DNA of 64,000 nt from JAXMHN01 sp964578605 (GTDB lineage: Bacteria; Verrucomicrobiota; Verrucomicrobiia; Limisphaerales; SIBE01). Shown piece after piece: positions 35,283-44,216 of this stretch. Position 1 is the stretch's first letter. Every line of letters begins with the position of its first letter. Location of the stretch: positions 62,001 to 126,000 of the forward strand of contig CAZODO010000001.1 of NCBI GenBank assembly GCA_964578605.1. The letters are read 5' to 3'. The notes under the pieces were generated by a model that made no database searches, was not told the origin of the DNA, and was given only the letters and a program-made list of their open reading frames with translations. A program made the translations under genes and the position numbers.

Positions 35283-36194
35283 ATGCGTGTCTTGATCGCA
35301 GGGTGCGGTTATGTCGGGCTGCCTTTGGGTTTGGAACTGATCCGGCAAGGCCACGAGGTCTGGGGCATCGTCCGCTCTCCCGAAAGCGCAGAGCGGATCA
35401 AGCAATCGGGGGTCCAGCCCCTGGTCTGCGACCTCACGCAACCCGACCCACTTCGCCAACTTCCCGGCCCGTACGATTGGGTTGTCAGCCTGGTTTCCTC
35501 AGGCAAAGGCGGCGTGGAGGATTACCGCCAGGTTTATCTTAACGCCAACAAGAACCTCGTCGACTGGCTGGCCGCCATGCCGCCCCGCAAATTCGTTTAC
35601 ACCAGCAGCACCGGCGTCTACGGCCAGACCGACGGATCTCAGGTCAAGGAAACCAGCCCCACCGAGCCCGCAACCGACACTGGCAAAGTGCTCGTCCAGG
35701 CCGAACAAAAGCTATTGGAGGCCTTTCGTGAGTCCAAGTTCCCAGTGGTCATTCTGCGCGTAGCCGGCATTTATGGACCGGGGCGCGGCCATTACTTCAA
35801 GCAATTCCTCCAGGGCGAAGCTCGTATCCCGGGACATGGCGAAGCGTTCCTGAACATGGTCCACGTCGACGACGTCGTCGGCGGGATCATCGCCTCTTTG
35901 AAGAGCGCCCGCCCAGGCGAGATTTACAATCTCGTGGATGACGAGCCCATCATGCTCGTGCACTTCTACCGTTGGCTTTCCGAAACCCTGGGCAAATGGA
36001 TGCCGCCGTTCGTCCAGGAGGACAGTGAAGAACATCGGAAACGCGGCAGGACGAACAAGAAAGTCTTAAACCGGCGGTTGAAGATGGAACTTGGGTTTAC
36101 CTTCAAGTACCCGACCTTCCGCCAGGGGTACAGCGCGGAAATCCAGCGCTTGGACCAAGCCGGGTTGCTCAATATCCAACCCGAACCGCGCTAA
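35283..36194 (+). CDS. NAD-dependent epimerase/dehydratase-family protein (extended SDR)
   Basis: A 303-residue Rossmann-fold protein. The nucleotide-binding glycine motif is GCGYVGLPLG, followed by WVVSLVSSGKGGVEDYRQ, an active-site-like TSSTGVYGQTDG and VAGIYGPGRG. Its layout, GCGYVG plus a C-terminal MVHVDDVVGGI, fits the YeeZ-like branch of extended SDRs, whose substrates are mostly unknown. The gene starts 5 bp after the DUF11-protein stop, so the two may be co-transcribed. It converges on rpsU. Confidence 0.85.
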   Translation: MRVLIAGCGYVGLPLGLELIRQGHEVWGIVRSPESAERIKQSGVQPLVCDLTQPDPLRQLPGPYDWVVSLVSSGKGGVEDYRQVYLNANKNLVDWLAAMPPRKFVYTSSTGVYGQTDGSQVKETSPTEPATDTGKVLVQAEQKLLEAFRESKFPVVILRVAGIYGPGRGHYFKQFLQGEARIPGHGEAFLNMVHVDDVVGGIIASLKSARPGEIYNLVDDEPIMLVHFYRWLSETLGKWMPPFVQEDSEEHRKRGRTNKKVLNRRLKMELGFTFKYPTFRQGYSAEIQRLDQAGLLNIQPEPR

Positions 36195-36276
36195 GCGCCA
36201 GTAACAGCCGCCATGGTTTGCCTGAGTGCGATTTGGAAAAGGTGCCATGGCGAGCGCCTCGTTTCCCACCGCAGTT

Positions 36277-36474
36277 TCACTGGTCCGCGTAGCGCTCCCT
36301 GAGCATAGCGGAGAATCGCGCCGCTTTGAGCTTCCGGCGAGCTTTGACGCTTGGCTTCTCGAAATAGCGACGGCGGCGAACCTGTTCAAAGGTTCCCTCG
36401 CGCGACAACTTCTTCTTCAAACGGCGCAATGCCTTCTCAACGTGCTCCCCTTTTCTGAGTATAATCTCGGTCAT
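36277..36474 (-). CDS. rpsU: 30S ribosomal protein bS21
   Basis: A 65-residue, strongly basic protein with the bS21 pattern ILRKGEHVEKALRRLKKKL and RRRRYFEKPSVKARRK. It binds near the anti-Shine-Dalgarno region of 16S rRNA on the small subunit. No Shine-Dalgarno sequence is apparent immediately before its ATG; a hairpin containing GAGGAGA sits about 30 bp upstream (36504-36523). It is monocistronic and converges on the SDR gene. Confidence 0.95.
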   Translation of the reverse strand: MTEIILRKGEHVEKALRRLKKKLSREGTFEQVRRRRYFEKPSVKARRKLKAARFSAMLRERYADQ

Positions 36475-36503
36475 AAATCGTTTCGGCTCTGCAAATTATG
36501 AAC

Positions 36504-36523
36504 TCTCCTCGGACTGGAGGAGA
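36504..36523 (-). promoter_or_regulatory. Hairpin in the rpsU leader
   Basis: Perfect 7-bp inverted repeat TCTCCTC / GAGGAGA with a 6-nt loop, 30-50 bp upstream of the rpsU start. In the rpsU transcript the 3' arm is the SD-like GAGGAGA, so it could pair with 16S rRNA or with its own 5' arm. Confidence 0.35.
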
Positions 36524-36908
36524 ACCCAGAGCGGCCCCAGGATCAGAAGGAAGCCTGCCTGGCTCGCCTTGGCTGGTCTTGGATAGACGCCTCAAGAGAA
36601 TGACGCATGCCAGCCGAAGGTAAAGTCAATAATTTCGCGTTTTCAGCGCCGCAGAAGGCCCTCATTCCGCAAGAGTTTCCGAGTGACCGCGCCAAAGGCA
36701 CCAGAACGCGTCAGCCCGGGGTACCGCCAGTGCCGCCCCGCGGACTCGTCCCTTTCACATTCTCTTGCCCTGAAACGGGCAACAGGAACGGACGGCTCGT
36801 CATAGCGGGGAGGTGAATTCGGACAGGGCAGGATGCAACCAGCGGGCAACTTCTCTTGTCCTTCTCTCGACCTAAATAATGTCATAGTAAACTGCAGATA
36901 AATTGGTC

Positions 36909-36985
36909 ATATATAAAATAAATATCCAACAAATATGTCACAAATAAAGTATGAGTATAGAACGAGTATATCAAGAGCGTAAGTA
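36909..36985. repeat. AT-rich tandem array of 11-bp units (array C)
   Basis: Units start at 36909, 36920, 36931, 36942, 36953, 36964 and 36975, exactly 11 bp apart. Their first six bases are ATATAT, AAATAT, AAATAT, AAATAA, GAGTAT, GAGTAT and GAGCGT. Positions 1-6 are conserved to purine-A/T-purine-T-A-T while positions 7-11 vary. The inverted half seen in arrays A and B is not clear here. The block is much more AT-rich than its surroundings. Confidence 0.6.
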
Positions 36986-37204
36986 CTTGCCGTCCAACTG
37001 TGTTCTCGGAAGGCAAAAAATCGTGGTGATCGCCTCAGCGCGCCCCGGCTTCGAGAATTCCGTCGCCGCTCCGCCTTCGTCCCGGCTGGATTCCACAAGC
37101 GGCTTTATGTTATAATCCCTTTCCGACCGATCCAATGTGTCCTGTCAACGAAGGCGCACCGCGACGATCAATGACCGAGCTAATCGCCAAACCAACCCAA
37201 GTTT

Positions 37205-38128
37205 ATGCCTGATCCTTCCTTTAACATCAGCGTCACGGCTCCCGTGACAGCCGCCTTCGAGAGGGCGAAACGGCTGCTGTTCCAACCATTCGACCTGCAG
37301 GTCTGGCTGACCATCGGCGTTGCCGCCTGGCTGGCGCAACTCGGACGCCAGGGAGGCGGCGGGACAGGGTTCAATTTCGGGGGTCGGCGGAACGCGTCTT
37401 TGGAGGAGGCGCTGCGTGACGCCTGGAGTTACGTCCTTGATAATCTCCATTGGCTGGTGCCGGTCGCCATCGGCGTTGCGCTGGTTGGGCTGGCGCTCTG
37501 GGTCCTGTTCACTTGGCTTAGCAGCCGGGGGGAATTCATGCTTCTCCATTGTGTCGGCGAACGCAAAGCGGAGGTGGCGGTTCCTTGGCGGATCTACGCC
37601 GAGCACGCCAACAGCTTGTTCGGGTTCCGAGTCATTGTGGGGCTGGTGACGTTCGTGCTGGTGGTGCCGCTGGTTGTCCTGGGCGTGTGGATGCTCACCC
37701 GAATGGTTTCAGGCGAGAGCCGGACGTTCGTCACAGGCCTGGCGCTTGCAGGCACGGTTCTGAGCCTGACCGGAGTCGGCGTGTTGTTCGCGCTCGTGAG
37801 CAAGTTGACTCGGGACTTCGTCGTCCCGGTCATGTTCCTCCATACCATCAGCTGCGTTGTCGCGTGGCGGCGGTTGATGCTGCTTCTGACCGATAACCTC
37901 GCCTATTTCGTGCTCTACATCCTGTTCTCGATCGTGCTTTCGATTGCGATTGGCCTGCTTATCCTGGCCCTGGTGCTGGTGACGTGCTGTTGTGCCGGTT
38001 GCCTGATGATCATCCCGTACATCGGGACCGTCCTGATCCTGCCGATCCACATCTTCCGTCGGGCGTTCTCGGCGGAATACCTGGCCCAGTACGGACCGGA
38101 ATACAACGTGTTCCGGTGGACGGTCTGA
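37205..38128 (+). CDS. Polytopic membrane protein of unknown function (DUF7544-like)
   Basis: A 307-residue inner-membrane protein with about six hydrophobic segments: near 35-50, 85-105, 145-170, 178-200, 240-262 and 265-285. The N-terminus begins with SFNISVTAPVTAAFERAKRLLFQPFDLQVWL, an arrangement typical of the 'glycerophosphoryl diester phosphodiesterase membrane domain'-like families; a loop GGGGTGFNFGG follows the first membrane segment. Cys-rich VTCCCAGCLMIIP lies in the last helices. No catalytic motif is seen. Convergent with the CotH gene. Confidence 0.7.
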   Translation: MPDPSFNISVTAPVTAAFERAKRLLFQPFDLQVWLTIGVAAWLAQLGRQGGGGTGFNFGGRRNASLEEALRDAWSYVLDNLHWLVPVAIGVALVGLALWVLFTWLSSRGEFMLLHCVGERKAEVAVPWRIYAEHANSLFGFRVIVGLVTFVLVVPLVVLGVWMLTRMVSGESRTFVTGLALAGTVLSLTGVGVLFALVSKLTRDFVVPVMFLHTISCVVAWRRLMLLLTDNLAYFVLYILFSIVLSIAIGLLILALVLVTCCCAGCLMIIPYIGTVLILPIHIFRRAFSAEYLAQYGPEYNVFRWTV

Positions 38129-38151
38129 GAGCGGCAGAGCGGGCAACCCGA

Positions 38152-41100
38152 TTAAGGAATGGCGGGCGTAACGACCCGGTAGAACCGAACCGGGGTGGCG
38201 CCGAAGGCTCGGTCGCTCACGCGCATTGCCCCAGGCCGATCGCTCGCGGGAATATCCACCAGGCGAACCCACGACCCCGCGTTCAGCGAGTCGCGGAACA
38301 GAACCGAGTAGGTCTTGCCGGCGGCGATCTGGAACTCCAGGACGGCGGCCTGGTCTTCGACCCCCACCACCTGCAATTCCAGGGAGCTTGCCGGGTCCCG
38401 CGGATCGGTTCCGGCAAGGAACTCCTCCAGGTTGGTCAACCCGTCGGCGTCGGGATCCGCGTCGGGTCCATTCACGCCGGCAGCGCTGTTGGGATCGAGT
38501 CCATGGGCGATTTCCCATTCATCCGGAAGCCCGTCCTGGTCGGCATCGTTGCTGCCAGACGAGGTGAACTGCGCCGGAGTGGGCTCGGCCGCGATCCAAT
38601 GGGCCGGGTCGTCGCCGTAGAGACTGCTCGAAAGCCGCTGGAGCGATTTCCCCGTGCTGTTGGCGCCCGTAGGCCAGGGCGGCTGACTGGAGTATCGGAC
38701 TTCGTCCACGAGAATCTGCGGGACGACTGAGATGCCTGGCGTTGTGCCTGAATCAGGGGCGTCGGGGCGGTAAACGGCAATACGATTGCCCGCGTTATTG
38801 AGGTTTCCCACGAATGGACCCACCAGCAGCGCGCGGGAGGTGTCCAGTCCGAGCGCGGCGGCAAAGGCTTGCAGCGCGGCGTTGTCCGTCACGGGATCGA
38901 AATGAACGACCAGCATCGCTTGGCCGGGCGCCAGGACAACGTTGGTGGGGAAAGTGAAGTCGACCCCGCCCGCCAAACGCCAGGTGTTCGTCGGGCAAGC
39001 CGGATCGTACAGGGGCACCGGTTGCTGGCTCGAGTTGTGGATTTCGATGAACTCGTCACGGAGATTGTTTTCCCCATTCAACGCCGGAGGATCAAACATC
39101 ACTTCCGTGAGCACCACGGGCGGGATGGCCGGCCCGGCATTCACCTGGCCAAGGGTCGGGCGCGCCTGGGCGACGAACCGCTCCTCACCGGCACTGTTCA
39201 CATGGCGGCCGAACGAAACGCCGCTAACCGCGGCGTCAAAGCTGAATCCATGGGCATAACCGGTGAGGTTCCCTCCGTCGGCGGAGAAGAGATAAACGTC
39301 ATCGCCAGCCGCGCTCAGGCCGAAACCATTGGGACCGCTGCCGAACTGGTTTTCGTCCACCAACAGATAGCCGCCGGACGGAATCAAGGTGCCGGCTGGA
39401 ATGCGGTATTTGGCCGGTTCTCCCGAATCGTCGCTGAGGAACCAGCCGCTGACGTCGGCCTCGGCGGGCGTGGGATTGAACAATTCAATCGTATCCAATC
39501 CGGAAGCGCCGCCGCGAGTGAGAGCTTCATTAACGACGACGCCGGGGATCTGGGGTTCCGGCGGATCGGCGGCCCCTGGCGAACCGCCGCGGGCGCTGCT
39601 GGGGCGCCAATGGGTGCGGCTGGACCAGCGCTCAGGAGCGGCGTTCTCGTCAAGGGGCACCAGGGAAAAGCCAAGGCCGTCCGCGATCGCGAACCACGCG
39701 TCGTTATAGGTGAAGTTCAGGAGGGGCTCTTGCAACGGGCCCGATAAGACAAGCTGTTCGCCCTGGTTGCTGAGGCTGCCCAGAAACTCCCCGGCAACGT
39801 TGTTCACGCCTGGATATCGGGTGGCGAAAGCGGCGCGGTTCCTCACCAGCACCACGTGCTCTCCAGGAGCCAGGGAAGTCACGCCGCTGGCCGCGGTGAA
39901 CGTGTACTCAATCCCCGCAGTGAAAGCGGCCCCGATCAGGTTGAGGGGGGTTGTGCCCGTGTTTCTCAGCTCAATGAACTCGAACGCCTCTGCATCGCTG
40001 CTGCCCGGCCCTGGCTCGGGTGCAAACATGATCTCGCTGATCGTCAGGGCTGGCCGGCTCATCACGAATGTGGCCGCCACGGGACCAGACCAGGGACTCG
40101 ATAGAGGCGGCTGGTTTGCTCCGGTGAGATTGCGGTGGTTCAAGTCTCGGGCGCGGGCCACAAGGCGGGTGTTCTGCGCAAGGGTGATGGGGCCGGAATA
40201 GGTCCGGGCATTGGGACTGACATTGCCTCCCGGCGCCCGGGGGTCTGCTCCGTCCAGAGTGTAGTAAAGGGCGGCGCCCGCCGGACCGGAAAGCGTCACG
40301 GAAAGTCCCGGTTCGGCCGGTCCGCCAGGATGGCTGATGACGGGCGCTGCCAGGAAGTTTGTGTCGATGAAGTCCACGCGGTCACCAAGCCACCGCTTCA
40401 GGTAGTCCACTTCGGCCTGGTAACTGCCCCATCGCGGCGACGTAAAGCCCGGCCAGCGGGCGACCTCGCGTTTCTGCGCTTCACGAACCTGCCCGGTCAG
40501 CGAATCCACCAGGGAATGAAGGCTGGCGATGGAAAACGCGTCGCGCCGAAGTTCCTGCCAGCGATCGATCCAGCGCTGCCAGAAGTCGATATCCCTGAAC
40601 ATGGGAGAGTACCATGGGTTGGAGAAGATCCAGTCCGGGTTGAACATGTCCGTTCCGCGATCGCCGCCGGCGGAACGCCAGAGGCGGGGATTGCTGTCGC
40701 GCCCGTCGGTCGATCCCAAGGCGCGGTCGAGATCCCAGAGCGGGCCGAAGGCGAGTTTGCCATTGCGGGGCTTGTAAAAGTAGCCGCTAAGCCGGAGCGC
40801 ATCGACGTTAAAGGTGAGGATATTCAGGATGTGGTGATCGATCGCGGCGGGCACGTCGATATACTTGGCGTAACCGTTCACCGGATCGGCAAAATTGGGG
40901 CTGTCCAAGACGGTGAGCATCTCGTCCAAGTAGTCCGTGATATACCGGTATTGGGCGGCGCGCTGAGGTTGAGTGATCTCGGCCCACTTCGGGTCTTGCG
41001 CGTTGATCCCAAGGCCCCCGGCGTAAAGCTGGCCCTCATCAGGAGCCCCGCGATCCACGCTCAACACATACCCGCCGCTGACTTCCGGGAGCTTCGAATG

Positions 41101-43221
41101 CTCCGGCTGCAAGGAGTCGATATTGATCCGGTCCGGTCCGCGTTTGATTCTCTCCAGGAGCACGTAGACGCCGTTGTAGTTGGCGTAGGTCACGGCGCCT
41201 CCCCGCGTGTTGACGAACACTTCAACGAAACGGGCGCGCGGCGAATAGCGCCCGATCTGGCGGCTCAGGTCGTGGGCGAACTTGTTGTGGATCAGCACCG
41301 GCTCGAAATTGTTGCAGGCGTAAAGAATCCAATCGGCTTCCGCGGGCATTCCGAGCAGCGCATGATCCTGGTCGTCATTATGTTCGTTCCAGAACTCGAC
41401 GCGGAAGTTGGATTTGGCCTGGCCCATCGTGCTCGAGCCGCGAAGGTTGATGCCGGCCCGGGTGCTGAGCGTGGGCCGGTTGGTCAGCGAGGTGCGCCCG
41501 AATCCGGGCTCGAAGACCGAGATGTTGGCAAACTGTCGTGTGCCAGCCGGCACGCGCCCGCCCTGGAAGTTGTGGATCACCACCACAGGAAGGTCGGAGC
41601 TGAATTCGGCAGCGGTTGCATCGAGCTGCATGTAGGTTCGGCTTTCGGGTGTGCTGGGGAGCAAGCCTGGGCTGAAATTGACCGCACGCACCTGGACGGT
41701 GCCGCTGATATCGATCGGCGCCGAATAGACCGGCGAACGATCGGTCGGGAGGGAACCATCAATGGTAAAGCGAATCACGGCGTCAGGCGAGTCGGCCGAC
41801 AATTCCAGCGCGAACGACGCCGCGAAGGTGCCCGCAGGCCGAGAGAATCGGACTGGCGCCGCAAACCCGGGTCCGCCGCTGGCGTTGGGCGCTTCCGGGG
41901 TGGGCGCGGGGAAGAAGGCGAGCAGGTTGGGGTTGCCCCGCTCCCGGCCATACGAAACGTCCTCGAACTGCGCCGGGTAAACCGCAAATTCCGAGACGGC
42001 CTTGCCGTCCGGATCGCACAAGGCCAGGTAACCGCCTTCACGCGCCAGCTTGAAGTTCGCGTGCAGCCGGGCCAAAGGGTTGGTCCGGTTCTTCTCGGAC
42101 GCAAAGACAAGCAGGCAGGTGTTGGGCAGGAGCGAAACGTTCGGGAAGCGCCATTGGACCAGATTGCTGCGCGTCGTGAGTGAATAGCCGGACAGGGTGG
42201 CGGGGGTGCTTCCGGCGTTAAAGATCTCGATCCAATCCGAACTGTCGCCGTCCTCGTCGTTGAGCGTGTCGTTGTTGTCGGCCATGAATTCCGAAATCAG
42301 AAGCCCGGGCGGTTCAGCGTTCGGATCGAGCGTATAGCTCCAGGTCCCTCCAGCAAACGGATTGGCTGCGGACGCAAGGTCATGGATGCCATGACCCGGA
42401 GCCCAGGCGAGCGTGACCGTGCCCTCGGGAGGTTGAGGGAACTCAAAACCATACTGGGAGGCATTGAAAGCCGTCACCTTCACCGCCGGTTGCCCGTTGA
42501 TAAGAAGGTCTGCCGCATCGACTCCCGTGACGTCCTCGTCAAAAGCGATCTCCACCTGGGTCAGGCGCTGCACAAGGGCGTTAACGAGCGGCACAACCAT
42601 TTCAACGGCAGGGGCGATGTCGTCCACCGAGTTGGACATCGAGAGCCAAATGCCGAAGTCGGTGCTGTTGCCCAACCCCGAATTAAACGCCTGGATCGCG
42701 ATGACATTGGTTCCCTCGAGCAAGTGCGCCTCCGCCTGGCCGAGGACGGTCGTCTCCACCGGGACCGGTTCGGAAAGGGCCGAACGCGACGTGCCGTTAA
42801 AAGGGACGAAGCCGCCAGGCATATTGAACCGGATCACTTCGGCGCCGTTAATCCAGGCGATAAACCCGTCGTCGCACATGGCGGTCAGCTGCACTTCCCG
42901 GATGTCCTTGGGATCGCTGACGACGAATTCTCTGCGAAGAAACACGCAACTGTAATTGCCCCGCATTTCCACCAGCTCGGTATTGCCCCCGAGCGCGTTC
43001 TGGTTGCCGGGTTGGTCCTCGTAGAAGAAGGGGCTCCTGCCGGTGGCCCAACCCGAGTCGTCAAACCCTGCCACGCGCCATGCCGCGGGGTCGCCGGGAC
43101 TGGCTTCGCTCAACCCGGGCAGGTATTTCCATTCCGCGTCGTAGGGAAACACCCCTGCTGCCGAAGCAGATAGGGTCCAAGCAAACGCCAGCGCGCTGGC
43201 AATCAACGATGATGAAAACAT
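38152..43221 (-). CDS. Giant secreted CotH-kinase / lamin-tail multidomain protein
   Basis: About 1689 residues from the ATG at 43221, which gives a clear signal peptide (hydrophobic to SASAAG). Domain order as read: N-terminal galactose-binding-like module; lamin-tail domain (LISEFMADNNDTLNDEDGD); chitobiase/FN3-like module (VRFTIDGSLPTD-type); CotH spore-coat-kinase-like domain (IHNKFAHDLSRQIG, GGYVLSVDRG, FGPLWDLDRALGSTDGRD); a second FN3-like module; three more lamin-tail domains; and a calcium-binding, thrombospondin-type-3 stretch DADQDGLPDEWEIAHGLDPN. CotH kinases phosphorylate secreted proteins. The C-terminus ends in a YRVV-type beta block common in verrucomicrobial surface proteins. 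It stands alone between convergent and same-strand neighbours. Confidence 0.88.
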   Translation of the reverse strand: MFSSSLIASALAFAWTLSASAAGVFPYDAEWKYLPGLSEASPGDPAAWRVAGFDDSGWATGRSPFFYEDQPGNQNALGGNTELVEMRGNYSCVFLRREFVVSDPKDIREVQLTAMCDDGFIAWINGAEVIRFNMPGGFVPFNGTSRSALSEPVPVETTVLGQAEAHLLEGTNVIAIQAFNSGLGNSTDFGIWLSMSNSVDDIAPAVEMVVPLVNALVQRLTQVEIAFDEDVTGVDAADLLINGQPAVKVTAFNASQYGFEFPQPPEGTVTLAWAPGHGIHDLASAANPFAGGTWSYTLDPNAEPPGLLISEFMADNNDTLNDEDGDSSDWIEIFNAGSTPATLSGYSLTTRSNLVQWRFPNVSLLPNTCLLVFASEKNRTNPLARLHANFKLAREGGYLALCDPDGKAVSEFAVYPAQFEDVSYGRERGNPNLLAFFPAPTPEAPNASGGPGFAAPVRFSRPAGTFAASFALELSADSPDAVIRFTIDGSLPTDRSPVYSAPIDISGTVQVRAVNFSPGLLPSTPESRTYMQLDATAAEFSSDLPVVVIHNFQGGRVPAGTRQFANISVFEPGFGRTSLTNRPTLSTRAGINLRGSSTMGQAKSNFRVEFWNEHNDDQDHALLGMPAEADWILYACNNFEPVLIHNKFAHDLSRQIGRYSPRARFVEVFVNTRGGAVTYANYNGVYVLLERIKRGPDRINIDSLQPEHSKLPEVSGGYVLSVDRGAPDEGQLYAGGLGINAQDPKWAEITQPQRAAQYRYITDYLDEMLTVLDSPNFADPVNGYAKYIDVPAAIDHHILNILTFNVDALRLSGYFYKPRNGKLAFGPLWDLDRALGSTDGRDSNPRLWRSAGGDRGTDMFNPDWIFSNPWYSPMFRDIDFWQRWIDRWQELRRDAFSIASLHSLVDSLTGQVREAQKREVARWPGFTSPRWGSYQAEVDYLKRWLGDRVDFIDTNFLAAPVISHPGGPAEPGLSVTLSGPAGAALYYTLDGADPRAPGGNVSPNARTYSGPITLAQNTRLVARARDLNHRNLTGANQPPLSSPWSGPVAATFVMSRPALTISEIMFAPEPGPGSSDAEAFEFIELRNTGTTPLNLIGAAFTAGIEYTFTAASGVTSLAPGEHVVLVRNRAAFATRYPGVNNVAGEFLGSLSNQGEQLVLSGPLQEPLLNFTYNDAWFAIADGLGFSLVPLDENAAPERWSSRTHWRPSSARGGSPGAADPPEPQIPGVVVNEALTRGGASGLDTIELFNPTPAEADVSGWFLSDDSGEPAKYRIPAGTLIPSGGYLLVDENQFGSGPNGFGLSAAGDDVYLFSADGGNLTGYAHGFSFDAAVSGVSFGRHVNSAGEERFVAQARPTLGQVNAGPAIPPVVLTEVMFDPPALNGENNLRDEFIEIHNSSQQPVPLYDPACPTNTWRLAGGVDFTFPTNVVLAPGQAMLVVHFDPVTDNAALQAFAAALGLDTSRALLVGPFVGNLNNAGNRIAVYRPDAPDSGTTPGISVVPQILVDEVRYSSQPPWPTGANSTGKSLQRLSSSLYGDDPAHWIAAEPTPAQFTSSGSNDADQDGLPDEWEIAHGLDPNSAAGVNGPDADPDADGLTNLEEFLAGTDPRDPASSLELQVVGVEDQAAVLEFQIAAGKTYSVLFRDSLNAGSWVRLVDIPASDRPGAMRVSDRAFGATPVRFYRVVTPAIP

Positions 43222-43322
43222 CAATGGAGGTAACACAGGTAGATCGACAATAAGCAAACTCCTTGCCAGCTTCTGGCCACACAACACCCCTCCTTCAGCT
43301 TCCCCATAACGCTTCGCTCAAC

Positions 43323-44123
43323 TCACTCAACCGCCCGCACGATGTATCCACCCGATTTCTCGTCGGGCTCCAGCTTTACCAGGCCCCGTTTCTCCGCTTC
43401 GAGGAGCAGCTCATTGAAGGATCGGAACCCATGGGCGCGTTCGTTGAATCCCGGGTTGCGCCGCTTGATGGCCTGTTTGATCATGGAACCCCAGATCCGC
43501 TCGTCCTCTTCCCGCTCGTCCGTGATGGCTTCGAACGTTTCCGCGATCAGTTCGAGCGCTTTCTCCTGCGAAGGCCTTCTTGACTCTCCTTCGCCAGCTT
43601 TGGAGACGACGCCGGTAACGGAGGCGCGCCGGGTCTTTGACGGTTCCGACCGGACGAGGTCGTCGTAGTAAATAAACTGGTCGCAGTTGTTGATGAACAG
43701 GTCGGAGCTGGACTTCTTGACGCCCACGCCGATGACGGTTTTCGCATTCTCCCGGAGTTTGCTTACCAGCGGCGAGAAATCGGAGTCCCCACTGATGATC
43801 ACGAAACTATCGACGTGCCCCTTGGTATAACAGAGATCGAGCGCATCGACCACCATGCGAATATCGGCCGAGTTCTTTCCGGATTGCCGCAGATGGGGGA
43901 TCTCGATGAGTTCGAACGCCGTCTCGTGCAGGTCCCGCTTAAACTCTTTGTAACGGTCAAAGTCGCAGTAAGCCTTTTTGACGACGATATGCCCTTTCAA
44001 TAAGAGCCGCTCAATCACCTTCTGAATGTCGAACCGCGGGTGGTTCGCCTCACGTGCCCCGAGGGCGATGTTCTCAAGGTCTAGAAAGACCGCCATTGTT
44101 GCATCGTCGTTGTGCGGATTCAT
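43323..44123 (-). CDS. NYN-domain (LabA-like) protein with C-terminal OST-HTH/LOTUS-like domain
   Basis: 266 residues from the ATG at 44123 (MNPHNDDAT); the frame remains open far upstream over the divergent gene, but that extension is not protein-like. Residues about 10-150 form a NYN/PIN-type nuclease fold: VFLDLENIALG, SADIRMVVDALDLCY and IISGDSDFSPLVSKLRE supply the acidic metal-binding residues (Asp in DLEN, DIRM, GDSD). Residues about 195-262 resemble an OST-HTH/LOTUS RNA-binding module (FRSFNELLLEAEKRGLV). Such proteins are predicted RNases. It is divergent from a GT2 gene. Confidence 0.87.
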   Translation of the reverse strand: MNPHNDDATMAVFLDLENIALGAREANHPRFDIQKVIERLLLKGHIVVKKAYCDFDRYKEFKRDLHETAFELIEIPHLRQSGKNSADIRMVVDALDLCYTKGHVDSFVIISGDSDFSPLVSKLRENAKTVIGVGVKKSSSDLFINNCDQFIYYDDLVRSEPSKTRRASVTGVVSKAGEGESRRPSQEKALELIAETFEAITDEREEDERIWGSMIKQAIKRRNPGFNERAHGFRSFNELLLEAEKRGLVKLEPDEKSGGYIVRAVE

Positions 44124-44216
44124 GTCGGCATCGATCGTATCAGGCTGCCAGGAAAAGACGAGGGAATTGGGGCCGGGACCGTTGCAAATCCCGGGTGATT
44201 TGGTAAATAGAGCGGA

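Larger units (their letters stand above)
36475..37204. other. Long intergenic region with array C
   Basis: 730 bp between divergent rpsU and the membrane-protein gene at 37205. It contains a 7-bp-arm hairpin (36504-36523), GC-rich sequence to about 36870 with no recognisable gene, the AT-rich 11-bp-period array at 36909-36985, and ordinary sequence after that. Short open frames in it have no protein-like features. Confidence 0.55.

Noticed and set aside
36907..37098. Small minus-strand gene with a hydrophobic end
   Set aside because: The hydrophobic residues come from translating the AT-rich 11-bp array; no start or ribosome-binding site supports it.
40135..42183. Long plus-strand open frame across the CotH gene
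   Set aside because: A by-product of GC-rich codon use on the opposite strand; no domain or signal sequence is seen.
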